Made by a program: the position numbers and the translations under genes. From positions 1-64,000 of the forward strand of contig JAJFKJ010000063.1 in the NCBI GenBank assembly GCA_021773275.1: 64,000 nt of DNA, given 5' to 3'. Source of the DNA: Gammaproteobacteria bacterium (GTDB lineage: Bacteria > Pseudomonadota > Gammaproteobacteria > JABCZS01). Shown piece after piece: positions 17,567 to 27,358 of this stretch. The number at the start of each line of letters is the position of its first letter. The stretch's first letter is position 1. Below the pieces are notes generated by a model. The model was not told the origin of the DNA, searched no databases, and saw only the letters and a list, made by a program, of their open reading frames with translations.

Positions 17567-19093
17567 ATGAATCGAATTATGTCTATCTCATTGAAAATCA
17601 TTATTGCTGTGGTTGTTTTGGGCGTCATTGCAGTTGCAGCATTGAGTTATTTTATTAACCCAGAACGCCTTAAACCCATTGTTATTAGTAAAGTAGAACA
17701 GCAATATAATCGCGTGTTAGAAATTGGTGATATGCGTTGGCGAGTTTTTCCACGTTTAGGCATTTCTGTCAGCGATGTTTCGCTGAGCAATAATGCAAAT
17801 TTTGGTGAAGGCGTTTTTGCTGCTTTTCAAAACGTGACTATTTTTGTCGATACCATGAGTTTATTTCGCGGCCATGTTGATGTTAAAACCATGCAATTAG
17901 CCGATGCGACAGCAGCTTTAAAAGTTAATAAAGCGGGCGACAGCAACTGGAATGATTTATTGCTTGCGCAGGCAGACACCGAAAATGCCGCACCTGCTGC
18001 GAAAAATGAAGCTGACAAAGAAGTTAGTGACGATAAGGACCATGGCGGTTCAGCCATCAGCAATTTAAGCTTCAATATTGAAAGTATTGAAATCAAAAAT
18101 GCTGCATTTACTTATAAAGATGAAAAATCAGGTGAAGCCTATGAAATTAGCGGCCTGAATTTTTCCAGTAAGAATGTTGCTTTAGATAAAGACTTCCCGA
18201 TGGATGTTAGCTTTAACCTTAATGCAAATTCACCACAAATGGTGGCGCAAGTTAATGCTAATGCCATGATGCATGTGCCAACCAAGGATGGGGAAATTAA
18301 CCCAGATGCTGTAAAAATAAACGGTGAGGTCAATATACCTAAACTTGTTGCAGAAGGCATGACGATTACGGATTTCAAAGCCCCTGTGGTGGCAGCAGAT
18401 GGCGTGATTGATATGAGCCCTGTGACAGCAAAACTGTATGGCGGTAGCTTTAATGGTAGTGTTAATATCAACACAAACCAAGACCCAGCAATGATACGTA
18501 TTGCTTATGATCTAAAAAACACGCAAATCGGTTCGATGTTAAAAGATTTAAACGGGCAGCAAAACTTTACCGGCGCGCTTAACTTGAAAGGTGATTTGAG
18601 TTTCAGGAGCTTCCCCGGAAAAAAGCAATTAACCAGTAGTCTTAATGGTAAGGCAAACTTATACATAGGCCATGGTACCTTGCATGGTATCGACTTAACC
18701 TACTGGTACACATTGGGTAGCAATATGCTTAATCCAGGTGCTTTAGCGCAACGTAAAAACACAGGTGAAACTGAATTTATCGAAACAAAAGGAAGTTTTA
18801 TTATACGAAATGGCGTTATAACGAACGAAGACTTTATTTTGTATAACACCGGGCTTTACGGCGCAGGTGCTGGTACTATAAATTTGGTAAGCGACAGGGT
18901 CGATTATTATTTCCGTTTGCAAGGTGTGCGCCATATTGGTGGCAATGAATACGAGCCTGCCGGTTCAGTCGTGCCTTTGGTGATCAAAGGCCCATTAGAT
19001 AATCCAAGTATTACACCGGACGTGGGTGAAATTGTAAAAGACCAAGTCATACAAGGCATAGGGCGTGGCTTGCTTAATGCGATAGGTGGATAA
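17567..19093 (+). CDS. AsmA family protein
   Basis: A 508-residue protein with an N-terminal membrane anchor (IIIAVVVLGVIAVAALSYFI) followed by the AsmA signature INPERLKPIVISKVEQQYNR and DMRWRVFPRLGISVSDVSLSN. The C-terminal part carries the second AsmA block (LTYWYTLGSNMLNP, then GTINLVSDRVDYYFRL and VPLVIKGPLDNPSITPDVG). ATG at 17567 is chosen because AAAGGA lies six bases upstream. AsmA proteins are large, strand-rich envelope proteins thought to affect lipid transfer to the outer membrane. mutY follows ten bases later, an order seen in several gammaproteobacteria. Confidence 0.9.
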   Translation: MNRIMSISLKIIIAVVVLGVIAVAALSYFINPERLKPIVISKVEQQYNRVLEIGDMRWRVFPRLGISVSDVSLSNNANFGEGVFAAFQNVTIFVDTMSLFRGHVDVKTMQLADATAALKVNKAGDSNWNDLLLAQADTENAAPAAKNEADKEVSDDKDHGGSAISNLSFNIESIEIKNAAFTYKDEKSGEAYEISGLNFSSKNVALDKDFPMDVSFNLNANSPQMVAQVNANAMMHVPTKDGEINPDAVKINGEVNIPKLVAEGMTITDFKAPVVAADGVIDMSPVTAKLYGGSFNGSVNINTNQDPAMIRIAYDLKNTQIGSMLKDLNGQQNFTGALNLKGDLSFRSFPGKKQLTSSLNGKANLYIGHGTLHGIDLTYWYTLGSNMLNPGALAQRKNTGETEFIETKGSFIIRNGVITNEDFILYNTGLYGAGAGTINLVSDRVDYYFRLQGVRHIGGNEYEPAGSVVPLVIKGPLDNPSITPDVGEIVKDQVIQGIGRGLLNAIGG

Positions 19094-19102
19094 AAACCAA
19101 TT

Positions 19103-20125
19103 ATGGCTGCCTTGTTTTCAGATGTTGTGGTTGCTTGGTATCGTCAGTTTGGTCGTAAAGATTTGCCTTGGCAGCAAAACCCTACAGCGTATCGGGTTTG
19201 GGTTTCTGAGATTATGCTGCAGCAAACCCAAGTTGCAACAGTGATCGATTACTATCAGCGTTTTATGCAAGTGTTTCCTGATGTGCAAAAACTTGCCGGC
19301 GCTACAAGCGATGAGGTTTTAAGCTTGTGGTCCGGCTTGGGCTATTATGCTCGGGCACGCAATTTACATAAAACGGCGCAACAGGTCGTTGCAGATCATG
19401 GCGGCGAGTTTCCTGATAATGTTGCCGATTTAGAAACATTGCCAGGCATTGGTCGTTCTACAGCCGGCGCCATCACTTCTTTCGCATACAAAAAACCAGC
19501 GGTTATTTTAGATGGCAATGTTAAGCGCGTGTTAGCGCGAGTGCATGCAATCAAAAGTTGGACTGGCGAAACGCAAACACTAAAACAGCTTTGGGAAATA
19601 GCTGAAGAAGAAACGCCGCAACAAAACATCGCTGCCTATAATCAAGCAATGATGGACTTGGGTGCAATGATTTGTACACGTTCGCGACCATCATGTGAAG
19701 CCTGCCCTTTAACAAATCATTGTCAGGCATTTAAGCAAAATTTACAAAACGACTTGCCGCTGGCCAAGCCTAAAAAAACCTTACCAGAGCGCGAAGGCCG
19801 CATGCTTGTTCTATTGCAGGATGATACTATCCTGTTGCATAAACGCCCGTCGCCGGGCATTTGGGGAGGCTTATGGTGCTTTCCTGAGTATGATGCGGCG
19901 CTGTTGCAACAGTTTAATATTGCACAACAGCAAGTGGGTGAGGTCTCTAGCCATACGTTTAGCCATTATCGCTGGCATATTCGCCCAGAGTATATATGGG
20001 TAAAAAATAAATTGCCGCGCTTAAATCAAGATTTTATTTGGTATAATCCGGATAAGCCCAATAATATTGGCTTGGCAGCGATCGTCAAACATTGGCTTGT
20101 TGCACAGCATGAGGAGATAAAATGA
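19103..20125 (+). CDS. mutY: A/G-specific adenine DNA glycosylase MutY
   Basis: A 340-residue base-excision repair enzyme that removes adenine mispaired with 8-oxoguanine. Visible are the catalytic Glu in [12 protein letters not shown] (about residue 36), the helix-hairpin-helix [12 protein letters not shown], the catalytic Asp region [12 protein letters not shown], and the iron-sulfur loop with cysteine spacing C-x6-C-x2-C-x5-C (from about residue 191). The C-terminal Nudix-like domain (residues 230-335) includes [13 protein letters not shown] and the HTFSHYRWH motif that senses 8-oxoG. Its stop overlaps the yggX start as ATGA. Confidence 0.97.
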   Translation: MAALFSDVVVAWYRQFGRKDLPWQQNPTAYRVWVSEIMLQQTQVATVIDYYQRFMQVFPDVQKLAGATSDEVLSLWSGLGYYARARNLHKTAQQVVADHGGEFPDNVADLETLPGIGRSTAGAITSFAYKKPAVILDGNVKRVLARVHAIKSWTGETQTLKQLWEIAEEETPQQNIAAYNQAMMDLGAMICTRSRPSCEACPLTNHCQAFKQNLQNDLPLAKPKKTLPEREGRMLVLLQDDTILLHKRPSPGIWGGLWCFPEYDAALLQQFNIAQQQVGEVSSHTFSHYRWHIRPEYIWVKNKLPRLNQDFIWYNPDKPNNIGLAAIVKHWLVAQHEEIK

Positions 20126-20397
20126 CAAGAATGGTATTTTGCGAAAAAATGAAGCAGGAACTGCCAGGCCTGGAGCATATCCCCTACCCAGGCGAGCTTG
20201 GCCAGAAAGTTTACGACAGTATTTCTGCACAAGCTTGGCAGGCCTGGATGCAGCATCAGACTATGCTGATAAACGAATACCGCCTTAATGTTATTGACCC
20301 TGAGGGTCGTAAGTTTCTTGAAAAAGAAATGGAAAAGTTCCTTTTTGGCGAAGGCAGTGAAAAGCCAGAAGGCTTCGTTCCGCCAGAGAAATCATAG
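20122..20397 (+). CDS. yggX: Fe(II)-trafficking / oxidative damage protection protein YggX
   Basis: A 91-residue protein matching YggX throughout: [20 protein letters not shown] at the start with the single conserved Cys, then a helical core with [19 protein letters not shown] and [16 protein letters not shown]. YggX limits iron-driven oxidative damage and supports iron-sulfur cluster upkeep. Coupling with mutY, which repairs oxidised-guanine mispairs and itself carries an iron-sulfur cluster, is conserved in enterobacteria and also seen here (four-base overlap). Confidence 0.96.
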   Translation: MTRMVFCEKMKQELPGLEHIPYPGELGQKVYDSISAQAWQAWMQHQTMLINEYRLNVIDPEGRKFLEKEMEKFLFGEGSEKPEGFVPPEKS

Positions 20398-20410
20398 ACT
20401 TAACATGTTT

Positions 20411-20447
20411 TATGTAAATTTCCAATTGCAAGTTGGAAATTTACATA
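20411..20447. repeat. Perfect 15-base inverted repeat downstream of yggX
   Basis: Arms TATGTAAATTTCCAA (20411-20425) and its exact complement (20433-20447) flank a seven-base spacer. No T-tract follows on either strand, so it is not a normal intrinsic terminator. It lies 13 bases after the yggX stop. Confidence 0.75.
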
Positions 20448-20549
20448 TGGCTTATTTATGCTGGCGATGAGGCGCTGTGGCAAAATGACACTGAAGTTTT
20501 ACCTTGGAATAGCATTGAGCAGAATCTCGAACGCTTACTATCAGTCTAA
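20418..20549 (+). pseudogene. Possible gene remnant between yggX and tRNA-Phe
   Basis: An open frame without a start codon ends at TAA 20547-20549. Its last 30 residues (IYAGDEALWQNDTEVLPWNS, then IEQNLERLLSV) look like a real protein C-terminus in composition, with no in-frame start or ribosome site. I do not recognise the family. It may be the tail of a lost gene. The rest of 20550-20600 shows no feature. Confidence 0.3.
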
Positions 20550-20600
20550 TACTTGACGTCGCGGCCTTTTCCCGGTTTAATAGGCAGTCTATCAATATAT

Positions 20601-20676
20601 GGCCGGATAGCTCAGTCGGTAGAGCAAAGGATTGAAAATCCTTGTGTCGGTGGTTCGATTCCACCTCCGGCCACCA
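20601..20676 (+). tRNA. tRNA-Phe (GAA)
   Basis: A full 76-base cloverleaf: acceptor GGCCGGA pairs with TCCGGCC, D stem GCTC/GAGC, anticodon stem AAGGA/TCCTT round loop TTGAAAA (anticodon GAA), T stem GGTGG/CCACC with loop TTCGATT, discriminator A and encoded CCA. The variable loop is GTGTC. The transporter start lies 22 bases downstream. Confidence 0.97.
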
Positions 20677-20698
20677 TAGTCGTTTTCAGGTTATACAC

Positions 20699-22045
20699 AT
20701 GACACAATCTCGCATCGGACAATGGTCTTCTCGTTGGTTATTCATCCTGGCAGCTACAGGCTCAGCCGTTGGCTTAGGCAATATTTGGAAATTTCCTTAT
20801 ATCACCGGTGAGAACGGTGGTGGTATGTTTGTATTAATGTATCTCGGGCTGATTCTTGTGATTGGTATCCCGGTGTTGATGGCTGAAATCATGTTGGGGC
20901 GTCGCGGCGGGCAAAGCCCTGTCAAGAGTTTAGAAGTCGTGGCCCAGGAGTCTGGACAGCCGAAAACCTGGGGCTGGCTGGGTTTCGCGGGCATCTTAAC
21001 AGCGTTCTTTTTGTTATCAATATACAGCGTGATTGCGGGCTGGAGTGCTTCTTATGTATTCCGTGCTTTTTCAGGGGCCTTTGCGGGTCTGGATGCACAG
21101 CAGATCGTAATGATGTACGACAGCTTTATTGCCAACCCGAAGCAGCTAATGTTATGGCACACCGTGTTTATGGGTGTAACGGCATTAATCGTTTCGCGCG
21201 GCTTGCAAAATGGCGTTGAAACAGCGATTCAGATTTTAGTACCCGGCTTATTTATCATTTTGTTAATTTTAGTGGGTTATTCAATCACCACCCCTGGCTT
21301 TAAAGAAGGTGTTGTATTTTTGTTTAAACCTGATTTTAGCATGATTACCGCTTCATCATTTTTACTAGCCTTAGGGCAAGCATTTTTCACATTAAGTATT
21401 GCTACCGCTAGCATGCTGATCTACGGCGCCTACCTGGCCAAGAATGCATCGATTTTTAAAGCGGGTTGCAGTATTGCTGTGTTAGACACTTTATCTGCAC
21501 TGCTTGCAGGTTTGGCCATTTTCCCAATTGTTTACACTTATGGTTTATTGCCAGATGAAGGTGTAGGTCTTGTATTTAAAACCTTACCCTTAGCATTTGG
21601 TGAAATGCCGTACGGACGAATGTTTGGTGGTTTGTTCTTCTTACTGTTAGTGTTTGCAGCATTGGGTTCATCTATTTCGATGGTAGAACCGATCGTTGCC
21701 TGGGTGACACAGCGCTGGAACATTGTGCGTGTTAAGGCCAGTTGGCTAGTGGCAGGTTTAATTTGGCTAGTCGGTGTTGGTTCCGTGCTGTCGTTTAATG
21801 TTTGGCAAGATTATAGATTGTTTGGCCGCTGGAATTACTACGAGTTACTCGATGATCTAGTATTTATGTTGCTGTTACCATTAGGCGGCTTGTTGATCGC
21901 GATATTCGCCGGCTGGTTTATGAAACGTCAGTTCTCGTTTGCTGAATTAGAAATGCCGCCAGCTTTATATTCTCTCTGGCGTTTTTCAATCCGCTTCTTA
22001 GCACCGATCGCCGTGATTGTGCTTGTGATCGTTACTTTTATGTAG
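20699..22045 (+). CDS. Neurotransmitter:sodium symporter (NSS) family transporter
   Basis: A 448-residue membrane protein with about 11-12 helices. The first helix has RWLFILAATGSAVGLGNIWK, the NSS signature containing the unwound GSAVGLGN sodium/substrate site; FPYITGENGGGMF follows. Bacterial members (LeuT, MhsT, TnaT) import amino acids with sodium. The true start is ATG 20699; an upstream in-frame extension would overlap the tRNA. Only 22 bases separate it from the tRNA 3' end, so it may be read through from the tRNA promoter. The substrate cannot be told from sequence. Confidence 0.92.
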   Translation: MTQSRIGQWSSRWLFILAATGSAVGLGNIWKFPYITGENGGGMFVLMYLGLILVIGIPVLMAEIMLGRRGGQSPVKSLEVVAQESGQPKTWGWLGFAGILTAFFLLSIYSVIAGWSASYVFRAFSGAFAGLDAQQIVMMYDSFIANPKQLMLWHTVFMGVTALIVSRGLQNGVETAIQILVPGLFIILLILVGYSITTPGFKEGVVFLFKPDFSMITASSFLLALGQAFFTLSIATASMLIYGAYLAKNASIFKAGCSIAVLDTLSALLAGLAIFPIVYTYGLLPDEGVGLVFKTLPLAFGEMPYGRMFGGLFFLLLVFAALGSSISMVEPIVAWVTQRWNIVRVKASWLVAGLIWLVGVGSVLSFNVWQDYRLFGRWNYYELLDDLVFMLLLPLGGLLIAIFAGWFMKRQFSFAELEMPPALYSLWRFSIRFLAPIAVIVLVIVTFM

Positions 22046-22055
22046 CGGGGTTTTT

Positions 22056-23387
22056 TTATCGCATCGTGACAAATTCTTCAGCACTGGATGGGTGGATGCC
22101 CAGAGTGGCATCGAAAGTGGCTTTGGTGGCGCCAGCTTTTAAGGCAACGGCAAAGCCTTGAATCACTTCAGCGGCTTCATCACCGATCATTTGTAGGCCG
22201 ATAACTTTATCTGTTTTCGTGTCAACAATCATTTTCATCAAGGTTTTACTACTGCCACCGAGCACGTTGATCATCGGGCGGAAGCTGCTTTTAAAAACCT
22301 TGATATCAAAACCTTGGTTTTGTGCCTGTTCTTGCGTTAAGCCAACAGTGGCAATCGGTGGTTGTGAAAAAATGGCTGTGGGGACATTGTCGTAAGCAAT
22401 GGTGCGATCTTGCTTATTAAATAAATTATCTGCAACCGCGTGCCCTTCTTTAATGGCAACAGGTGTAAGCTGAATGCGGTCAGTGACATCACCTACCGCG
22501 TAAATATTGTCAACACTTGTTTGGTAGTGACCATTAATGATAATGGCGTTATTGTCTTTGGTTTTAAGCTGTACATTTTCTAAGCCTAGCCTGCTAGTAT
22601 TGGGGGCTCTGCCTGTCGCATAAGCGATCAGGTCAGCTTGCAGTGTCGAGCCATCGAGTAGTGTGGCTGTATAGCCATTTTGCTTTTCAATTTTTTCAAT
22701 GTTTTGATTAAACAGTAATTTAATGCCGCCTTGCTGCATTTCTTCTGCAAGGTGTTTGCGGATGTCCTCATCAAAACCGCGCAAAAACAAATCTCGGCGG
22801 TAAATTAATGTGGTATCAACACCTAGACCATTAAATATGCCTGCAAACTCTACGGCAATATAACCACCACCGACGATAATGATTTTTTCAGGGAGCTTGT
22901 CGAGATAGAATAGTTCGTTCGATGTGACAACATGTTCCTTGCCGGGGAAATCAGGTACCGTGGGGTGCCCGCCCACGGCAATGAGTATTTTATCAGCAGT
23001 GATTTTTTTATCATTAACCACAACCGTATGCGCATCTTCAAAACGGCCCATGCCACGGATAATATCAACACCCGCTTTCTCAAGCATGTTTTCATAAATG
23101 CCATTAAGCCGTGTGATTTCATTATTTTTATTTGTTAATAAGGTCTGCCAATCAAACTTAGGGTGGCCGGGTTGCCAGCCAAACCCCTGCGATGCTTCAA
23201 ACAGCTCGCTGAAATGTGCGGCTATGACAAAAAGCTTTTTGGGTACACAGCCGACATTCACGCAGGTACCGCCCAAGGCTTGATGTTCGATGACAGCTGT
23301 TTTAGCGCCATGGCCTGCAGCAATACGCGATGCGCGTACACCACCTGAACCTGCACCTATCACTAAAAAATCATAATCGTATTTCAT
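22056..23387 (-). CDS. gor: Glutathione-disulfide reductase
   Basis: A 443-residue flavoenzyme that reduces glutathione disulfide with NADPH. The FAD-binding GAGSGGVRAS (about 11-20), redox disulfide GGTCVNVGCVPKKL (Cys42 and Cys47), NADPH-binding GGGYIAVEFAGI, the ATGRAPNT motif and the C-terminal His motif LGIHPSSAEEFVTMR are all present. The arginines after the second glycine motif (YRRDLFLRGFDEDI) are those that select NADPH. It ends 10 bases from the convergent NSS gene. It fits with gshB and grxC elsewhere in the window. Confidence 0.95.
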   Translation of the reverse strand: MKYDYDFLVIGAGSGGVRASRIAAGHGAKTAVIEHQALGGTCVNVGCVPKKLFVIAAHFSELFEASQGFGWQPGHPKFDWQTLLTNKNNEITRLNGIYENMLEKAGVDIIRGMGRFEDAHTVVVNDKKITADKILIAVGGHPTVPDFPGKEHVVTSNELFYLDKLPEKIIIVGGGYIAVEFAGIFNGLGVDTTLIYRRDLFLRGFDEDIRKHLAEEMQQGGIKLLFNQNIEKIEKQNGYTATLLDGSTLQADLIAYATGRAPNTSRLGLENVQLKTKDNNAIIINGHYQTSVDNIYAVGDVTDRIQLTPVAIKEGHAVADNLFNKQDRTIAYDNVPTAIFSQPPIATVGLTQEQAQNQGFDIKVFKSSFRPMINVLGGSSKTLMKMIVDTKTDKVIGLQMIGDEAAEVIQGFAVALKAGATKATFDATLGIHPSSAEEFVTMR

Positions 23388-23402
23388 TTGATGTTCCTTA
23401 TT

Positions 23403-23430
23403 GTAGGGGTCGATGCAATGCGGCCTCTAC
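23403..23430. repeat. Family A-type hairpin overlapping the rmuC stop
   Basis: Arms GTAGGGGTCG (23403-23412) and CGGCCTCTAC (23421-23430) pair over ten positions, two of them G-U, round an eight-base loop. The left arm equals the start of the family A repeats at 15288 and 56892. The right arm covers the rmuC stop codon, so the element supplies the end of that gene. Confidence 0.6.
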
Positions 23431-24602
23431 GCTGATTTGTCGTCATCATCTGCCGTATCATCCTTCGCCTCTAGCACCAATTTATCGCATAGTTTTTTCG
23501 ATGTTTTGGCGCCCATCAACTTTATTTCTTCAGCCCGTTTAATTAGATTGCCACGGCCCTCTGTAAGCTTGTTCATCGCGGCATCATAACTTTTTTGAGT
23601 GCTGCCAATGCGCTTGCCAATATCTTGCATATCTTCTACAAAGTTTGCAAACTTGTCATATAAATCACCCGCTTTTTCGGCAATTTTTAAAGCATTGCGA
23701 TTTTGGTCTTCATAGCGCCAGAGGTTTTGAATAGTGCGCAATGTTGCTAAAAGCGTGCTTGGCGTGACCAACACAATGTTGCGTGATAAAGCTTCATTGA
23801 ATAGCTCAGGATCAGCTTGCATCGCAATTGTCAGCGCAGGTTCGATAGGTACAAACATTAATACAAAGTCCAGGGTGCTGATGTTATTGAGCTTTTGGTA
23901 TTGCTTATCACTTAAGCTCTTAATATGAGCGCGCAAAGATTGCAAATGTAATTGCATATGTTGTTGCTGCTCTTCAATTGTCGATGCAGATTGTGAGCGT
24001 TCGTAGGCAACAAGGGATACTTTGGCATCGATAATAATATCTTTTTCATCAGGTAGGTGCACAATGACATCGGGTTGATAGGTTTTATTTTCGCCGTTTT
24101 TAATATTAACTTGGGTTTCATATTCGCGACCTTTTTGTAGGCCCGATACTTCAAGCACGCGCTCTAGAATAACTTCGCCCCAACAACCCTGTGCTTTGCT
24201 ATCACCTTTTAATGCATTGGTTAGGTTCACTGCATCTTGCGATATTTTTTGATTTAATTCTTTTAGGTGTTTGATCTCATGTGACAGTGAAAGACGGTCA
24301 CGTGATTCTTTTTCATAAGTTTCATTCACCTTGTGTTCAAAAGTTTTAATCTGCTCTTTAAGTGGTGTGATAAGCTGCGAAAGATTTTGCTGATTTTGTT
24401 CGGTAAAGCGCTTACTTTTCTCTTGCAAGATGCCATCGGCAAGGTCAGCAAATTGATGCTTCATTTGTTCTTGTGCGTTTTGCATCAATTGCATTTTTTC
24501 CTGTTGGTGAGCCTGCTCAATTTTAATGCGTGTTTTTAGCCAAAACCAGAAAATAATGCCAGCTGTCGCAAACCCAAGTACAAAACCTAATATATATGTC
24601 AT
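23427..24602 (-). CDS. rmuC: DNA recombination protein RmuC
   Basis: A 391-residue protein: an N-terminal membrane helix (GFVLGFATAGIIFWFWL), a long coiled coil (residues 28-135, rich in Gln, Glu and Lys), and the RmuC domain with GDSKAQGCWGEVILERVLE, YQPDVIVHLPDEKDIIIDAK and the ALTIAMQADPELFNEAL region. RmuC limits inversions at short inverted repeats in E. coli. It lies upstream of gor on the same strand with 39 bases between. The last residues (TADDDDKSA) run into a repeat hairpin. Confidence 0.93.
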   Translation of the reverse strand: MTYILGFVLGFATAGIIFWFWLKTRIKIEQAHQQEKMQLMQNAQEQMKHQFADLADGILQEKSKRFTEQNQQNLSQLITPLKEQIKTFEHKVNETYEKESRDRLSLSHEIKHLKELNQKISQDAVNLTNALKGDSKAQGCWGEVILERVLEVSGLQKGREYETQVNIKNGENKTYQPDVIVHLPDEKDIIIDAKVSLVAYERSQSASTIEEQQQHMQLHLQSLRAHIKSLSDKQYQKLNNISTLDFVLMFVPIEPALTIAMQADPELFNEALSRNIVLVTPSTLLATLRTIQNLWRYEDQNRNALKIAEKAGDLYDKFANFVEDMQDIGKRIGSTQKSYDAAMNKLTEGRGNLIKRAEEIKLMGAKTSKKLCDKLVLEAKDDTADDDDKSA

Positions 24603-24662
24603 AAACCACCTTGATGCTTAAGTGCCCAACTGATAAACTAATCGTTTCACCACGAGATATGT

Positions 24663-25829
24663 ATGCCTAGCAAAAGATTATCATTCATTCTAACCGGTTT
24701 TGCCATTTTCGCCATGTTTTTCGGTGCGGGCAATGTGGTTTTTCCTTTGGCTATTGGCCAGTTTTCAGGCGTTGATGCCAGTTTTGCTGTGTTTGGTTTG
24801 CTGATCACAGGGATTGTCTTGCCGCTAACCGGCTTGATTGCCATGATTTTATTCAATAGCGATTATTATGCTTTCTTTTACCGTATCGGTAAGTGGCCGG
24901 GCCTATTTTTAATTTTATTGATATTGGCGCTGATTGGCCCGCTCGCAGGGATACCGCGCACCATTACTTTATCGTACTCCACCTTGGCACTGACATGGAT
25001 GGACTTGCCTGCTTGGCTGTTTTATACCGCATTTTGCAGCTTGACCTTGTTGCTAGCTTATCGACGTGATGCGATTTTAACCATTTTGGGTAAGTTTTTA
25101 ACACCAATGTTATTGTTTTGTTTAGCAGCCGTGATTTTAAAAGGCGTATTTACCGACCCTATGGCGTTGATTAACCCGGATACAACAAGTTGGAAAATGT
25201 TTATGGCTGGTTTTATGACCGGATATAACACCATGGATTTGCTTGCGGCCTTATTCTTTTCAACGGTAGTGTTGGCGGGTTTGCATGCAAAGTTTACCAA
25301 TACGCAGGGCAAAGTCGCACACGATGATTTACTGAAGTACTTGTTAAAGGCAAGTGCAGTTGCCGGTTTACTGTTGTTGTTGGTATACGGCGGCTTTTGC
25401 TTGATTGCTGCCAGGCACGCGTTCATTTTGCAGGGCGTGCCTGCTGATGAACTATTGGGTGCGTTATCACTGAGCATGATAGGCCTATACGCGGGGCCGC
25501 TGGCTAATGGTGTAGTTTCGATTGCTTGTTTAACAACAGCAGTGACCTTAACCTCAGTGTTTGCTGAATTTTTAAGCCATCACTTTTATGGTGATGCTGA
25601 CAAGATGTACAAGCCTTTTGTTGTGCTAACGGTGTTGGCAGCATTTGCGATGTCGTTCTTAGGTTTTGTGCGTATCATTGAAATTATTTTCCCGATCATT
25701 GCGGCTTGCTACCCGATGCTCATTGTATTGGCGCTTTGTAATATTGCCTATAAGTTCTGGGGCTTTACTTGGGTGAAGGCGCCGGTGTTGGGAACCTTCT
25801 TAGTTACGGTGCTTGTTATGTATATGTAG
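24663..25829 (+). CDS. brnQ: Branched-chain amino acid transport protein BrnQ
   Basis: A 388-residue inner-membrane protein of the LIVCS family with about 12 hydrophobic helices. The N-terminal FAMFFGAGNVVFPLAIGQ is diagnostic, as are GIPRTITLSYSTLA and FMTGYNTMDLLAALFFS. It imports leucine, isoleucine or valine with sodium or protons. It is slightly shorter than enterobacterial BrnQ (about 439 residues). It is divergent from rmuC, leaving a 60-base shared upstream region. Confidence 0.93.
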   Translation: MPSKRLSFILTGFAIFAMFFGAGNVVFPLAIGQFSGVDASFAVFGLLITGIVLPLTGLIAMILFNSDYYAFFYRIGKWPGLFLILLILALIGPLAGIPRTITLSYSTLALTWMDLPAWLFYTAFCSLTLLLAYRRDAILTILGKFLTPMLLFCLAAVILKGVFTDPMALINPDTTSWKMFMAGFMTGYNTMDLLAALFFSTVVLAGLHAKFTNTQGKVAHDDLLKYLLKASAVAGLLLLLVYGGFCLIAARHAFILQGVPADELLGALSLSMIGLYAGPLANGVVSIACLTTAVTLTSVFAEFLSHHFYGDADKMYKPFVVLTVLAAFAMSFLGFVRIIEIIFPIIAACYPMLIVLALCNIAYKFWGFTWVKAPVLGTFLVTVLVMYM

Positions 25830-25938
25830 TCAAAAAGCCCTAGACTCGGGGGGGCAATTACATTACAATGGTCTACCGTAATCACGGGTTTCTCCCTTAT
25901 TACAAATGCGTTCAGACTTTAAACTTGAGGATAGATTC

Positions 25939-27348
25939 ATGTCTATTGGTAATGTATTGGATTTGATTAAAAAGCATGAGATTCGCTTTGTTGATTTGCG
26001 TTTCATCGATACGGTTGGTAAAGAACACCATATTTCTTTGCCTTCGCACTGCATCGATAAAGATTTCTTGCAGCACGGTAAACCTATCGATGGTTCATCG
26101 ATTTTGGGCTGGAAAGATATTCATCAATCTGACATGTTATTAAAGCCTGACCCAGAGGCTGTATTCATCGACCCATTTACCGAAGACAATACCTTAATTC
26201 TTCGCTGCGATGTCTATGAGCCGAATTCTGAAACAGCTTACAACCGCTGCCCACGTTCGATTGCAAAACGTGCGGAAGCCTACCTAAAAACTACAGGTAT
26301 TGCAGATACTTGCTACATGGGTCCTGAGCCAGAATTTTTCATCTTTGATGATGTTCGCTGGGATACCAACATGAGCGGTGCCTTCTACAAATTTGATTCT
26401 GAAGAAGCTGCTTGGAACTCTGGCAAAAAATACCCAGAGGGTAATATGGGCCATCGCCCTACGGTAAAAGGCGGTTACTTCCCTGTGCCACCAGTAGATT
26501 CAGCACAAGATATCCGCTCTGCGATGTGCGTAGTGCTGGAATCTTTGGGTATGGTTGTCGAAGCACACCATCATGAAGTAGGTACAGCCAACCAAAATGA
26601 GATTTCAACACGCTTTAATACCTTATTGAAAAAAGCTGATGAAATTATGACCATGAAATACGTGGTGAGAAATGTTGCTCATGCTTGGGGCAAAACAGCT
26701 ACTTTCATGCCCAAGCCATTGGTCGAAGATAACGGTAATGGTATGCACTGCCATCAGTCTTTGTTCAATAAAGGCGACAATATTTTCTGTGGTAATGGTT
26801 ATGCTAATTTGTCTGAGGCAGCACTACATTACATCGGTGGTATTATTCATCACGCCAAAGCATTGAATGCATTCACTAATGCATCAACAAACAGCTACAA
26901 GCGTTTGGTACCTGGTTTCGAAGCACCGGTGATGCTTGCGTATTCTTCATGCAACCGTTCAGCAGGGATTCGCATACCATTTGCACCGAATGATAAAGGT
27001 CGTCGTATTGAAGTACGCTTCCCCGACCCAACAGCTAACCCTTATTTTGCATTTGCTGCGATGATGATGGCTGGCCTTGATGGCATTGAAAACAAGATAC
27101 ACCCAGGTGATGCGATGGAGCGTAACCTTTATGAGCTGACTGCAGCTGAAGAAGCTGAAGTGCCGCAAGTATGCTCAACTTTAGGTGAAGCACTTGATGC
27201 GCTTGACAATGACCGTGAGTTCTTGAAGAAAGGCGATGTGTTTACAGACGATGCGATCGATAGCTACATTATCATGAAGCGCAAAGACATCAAACGTTTG
27301 AGTAAAGTGCCGCATCCGGTAGAGTTCGACATGTACTACTCTATTTAA
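25939..27348 (+). CDS. glnA: Glutamine synthetase, type I
   Basis: A 469-residue GS-I enzyme that makes glutamine from glutamate, ammonia and ATP. Seen are [34 protein letters not shown], the ATP-site [35 protein letters not shown] and [11 protein letters not shown]. The Tyr in [17 protein letters not shown] matches the adenylylated Tyr397 loop, so activity control by GlnE is likely. The start is ATG 25939; GAGGAT precedes it. No ntrBC genes follow. A hairpin after the gene may end the transcript. Confidence 0.97.
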   Translation: MSIGNVLDLIKKHEIRFVDLRFIDTVGKEHHISLPSHCIDKDFLQHGKPIDGSSILGWKDIHQSDMLLKPDPEAVFIDPFTEDNTLILRCDVYEPNSETAYNRCPRSIAKRAEAYLKTTGIADTCYMGPEPEFFIFDDVRWDTNMSGAFYKFDSEEAAWNSGKKYPEGNMGHRPTVKGGYFPVPPVDSAQDIRSAMCVVLESLGMVVEAHHHEVGTANQNEISTRFNTLLKKADEIMTMKYVVRNVAHAWGKTATFMPKPLVEDNGNGMHCHQSLFNKGDNIFCGNGYANLSEAALHYIGGIIHHAKALNAFTNASTNSYKRLVPGFEAPVMLAYSSCNRSAGIRIPFAPNDKGRRIEVRFPDPTANPYFAFAAMMMAGLDGIENKIHPGDAMERNLYELTAAEEAEVPQVCSTLGEALDALDNDREFLKKGDVFTDDAIDSYIIMKRKDIKRLSKVPHPVEFDMYYSI

Positions 27349-27358
27349 TATCTTGCTC

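Noticed and set aside
20452-20664. Minus-strand frame of 70 residues beginning MESNHRHKDFQSF
   Set aside because: It is the antisense of tRNA-Phe, a well-known false protein produced by tRNA gene complements.
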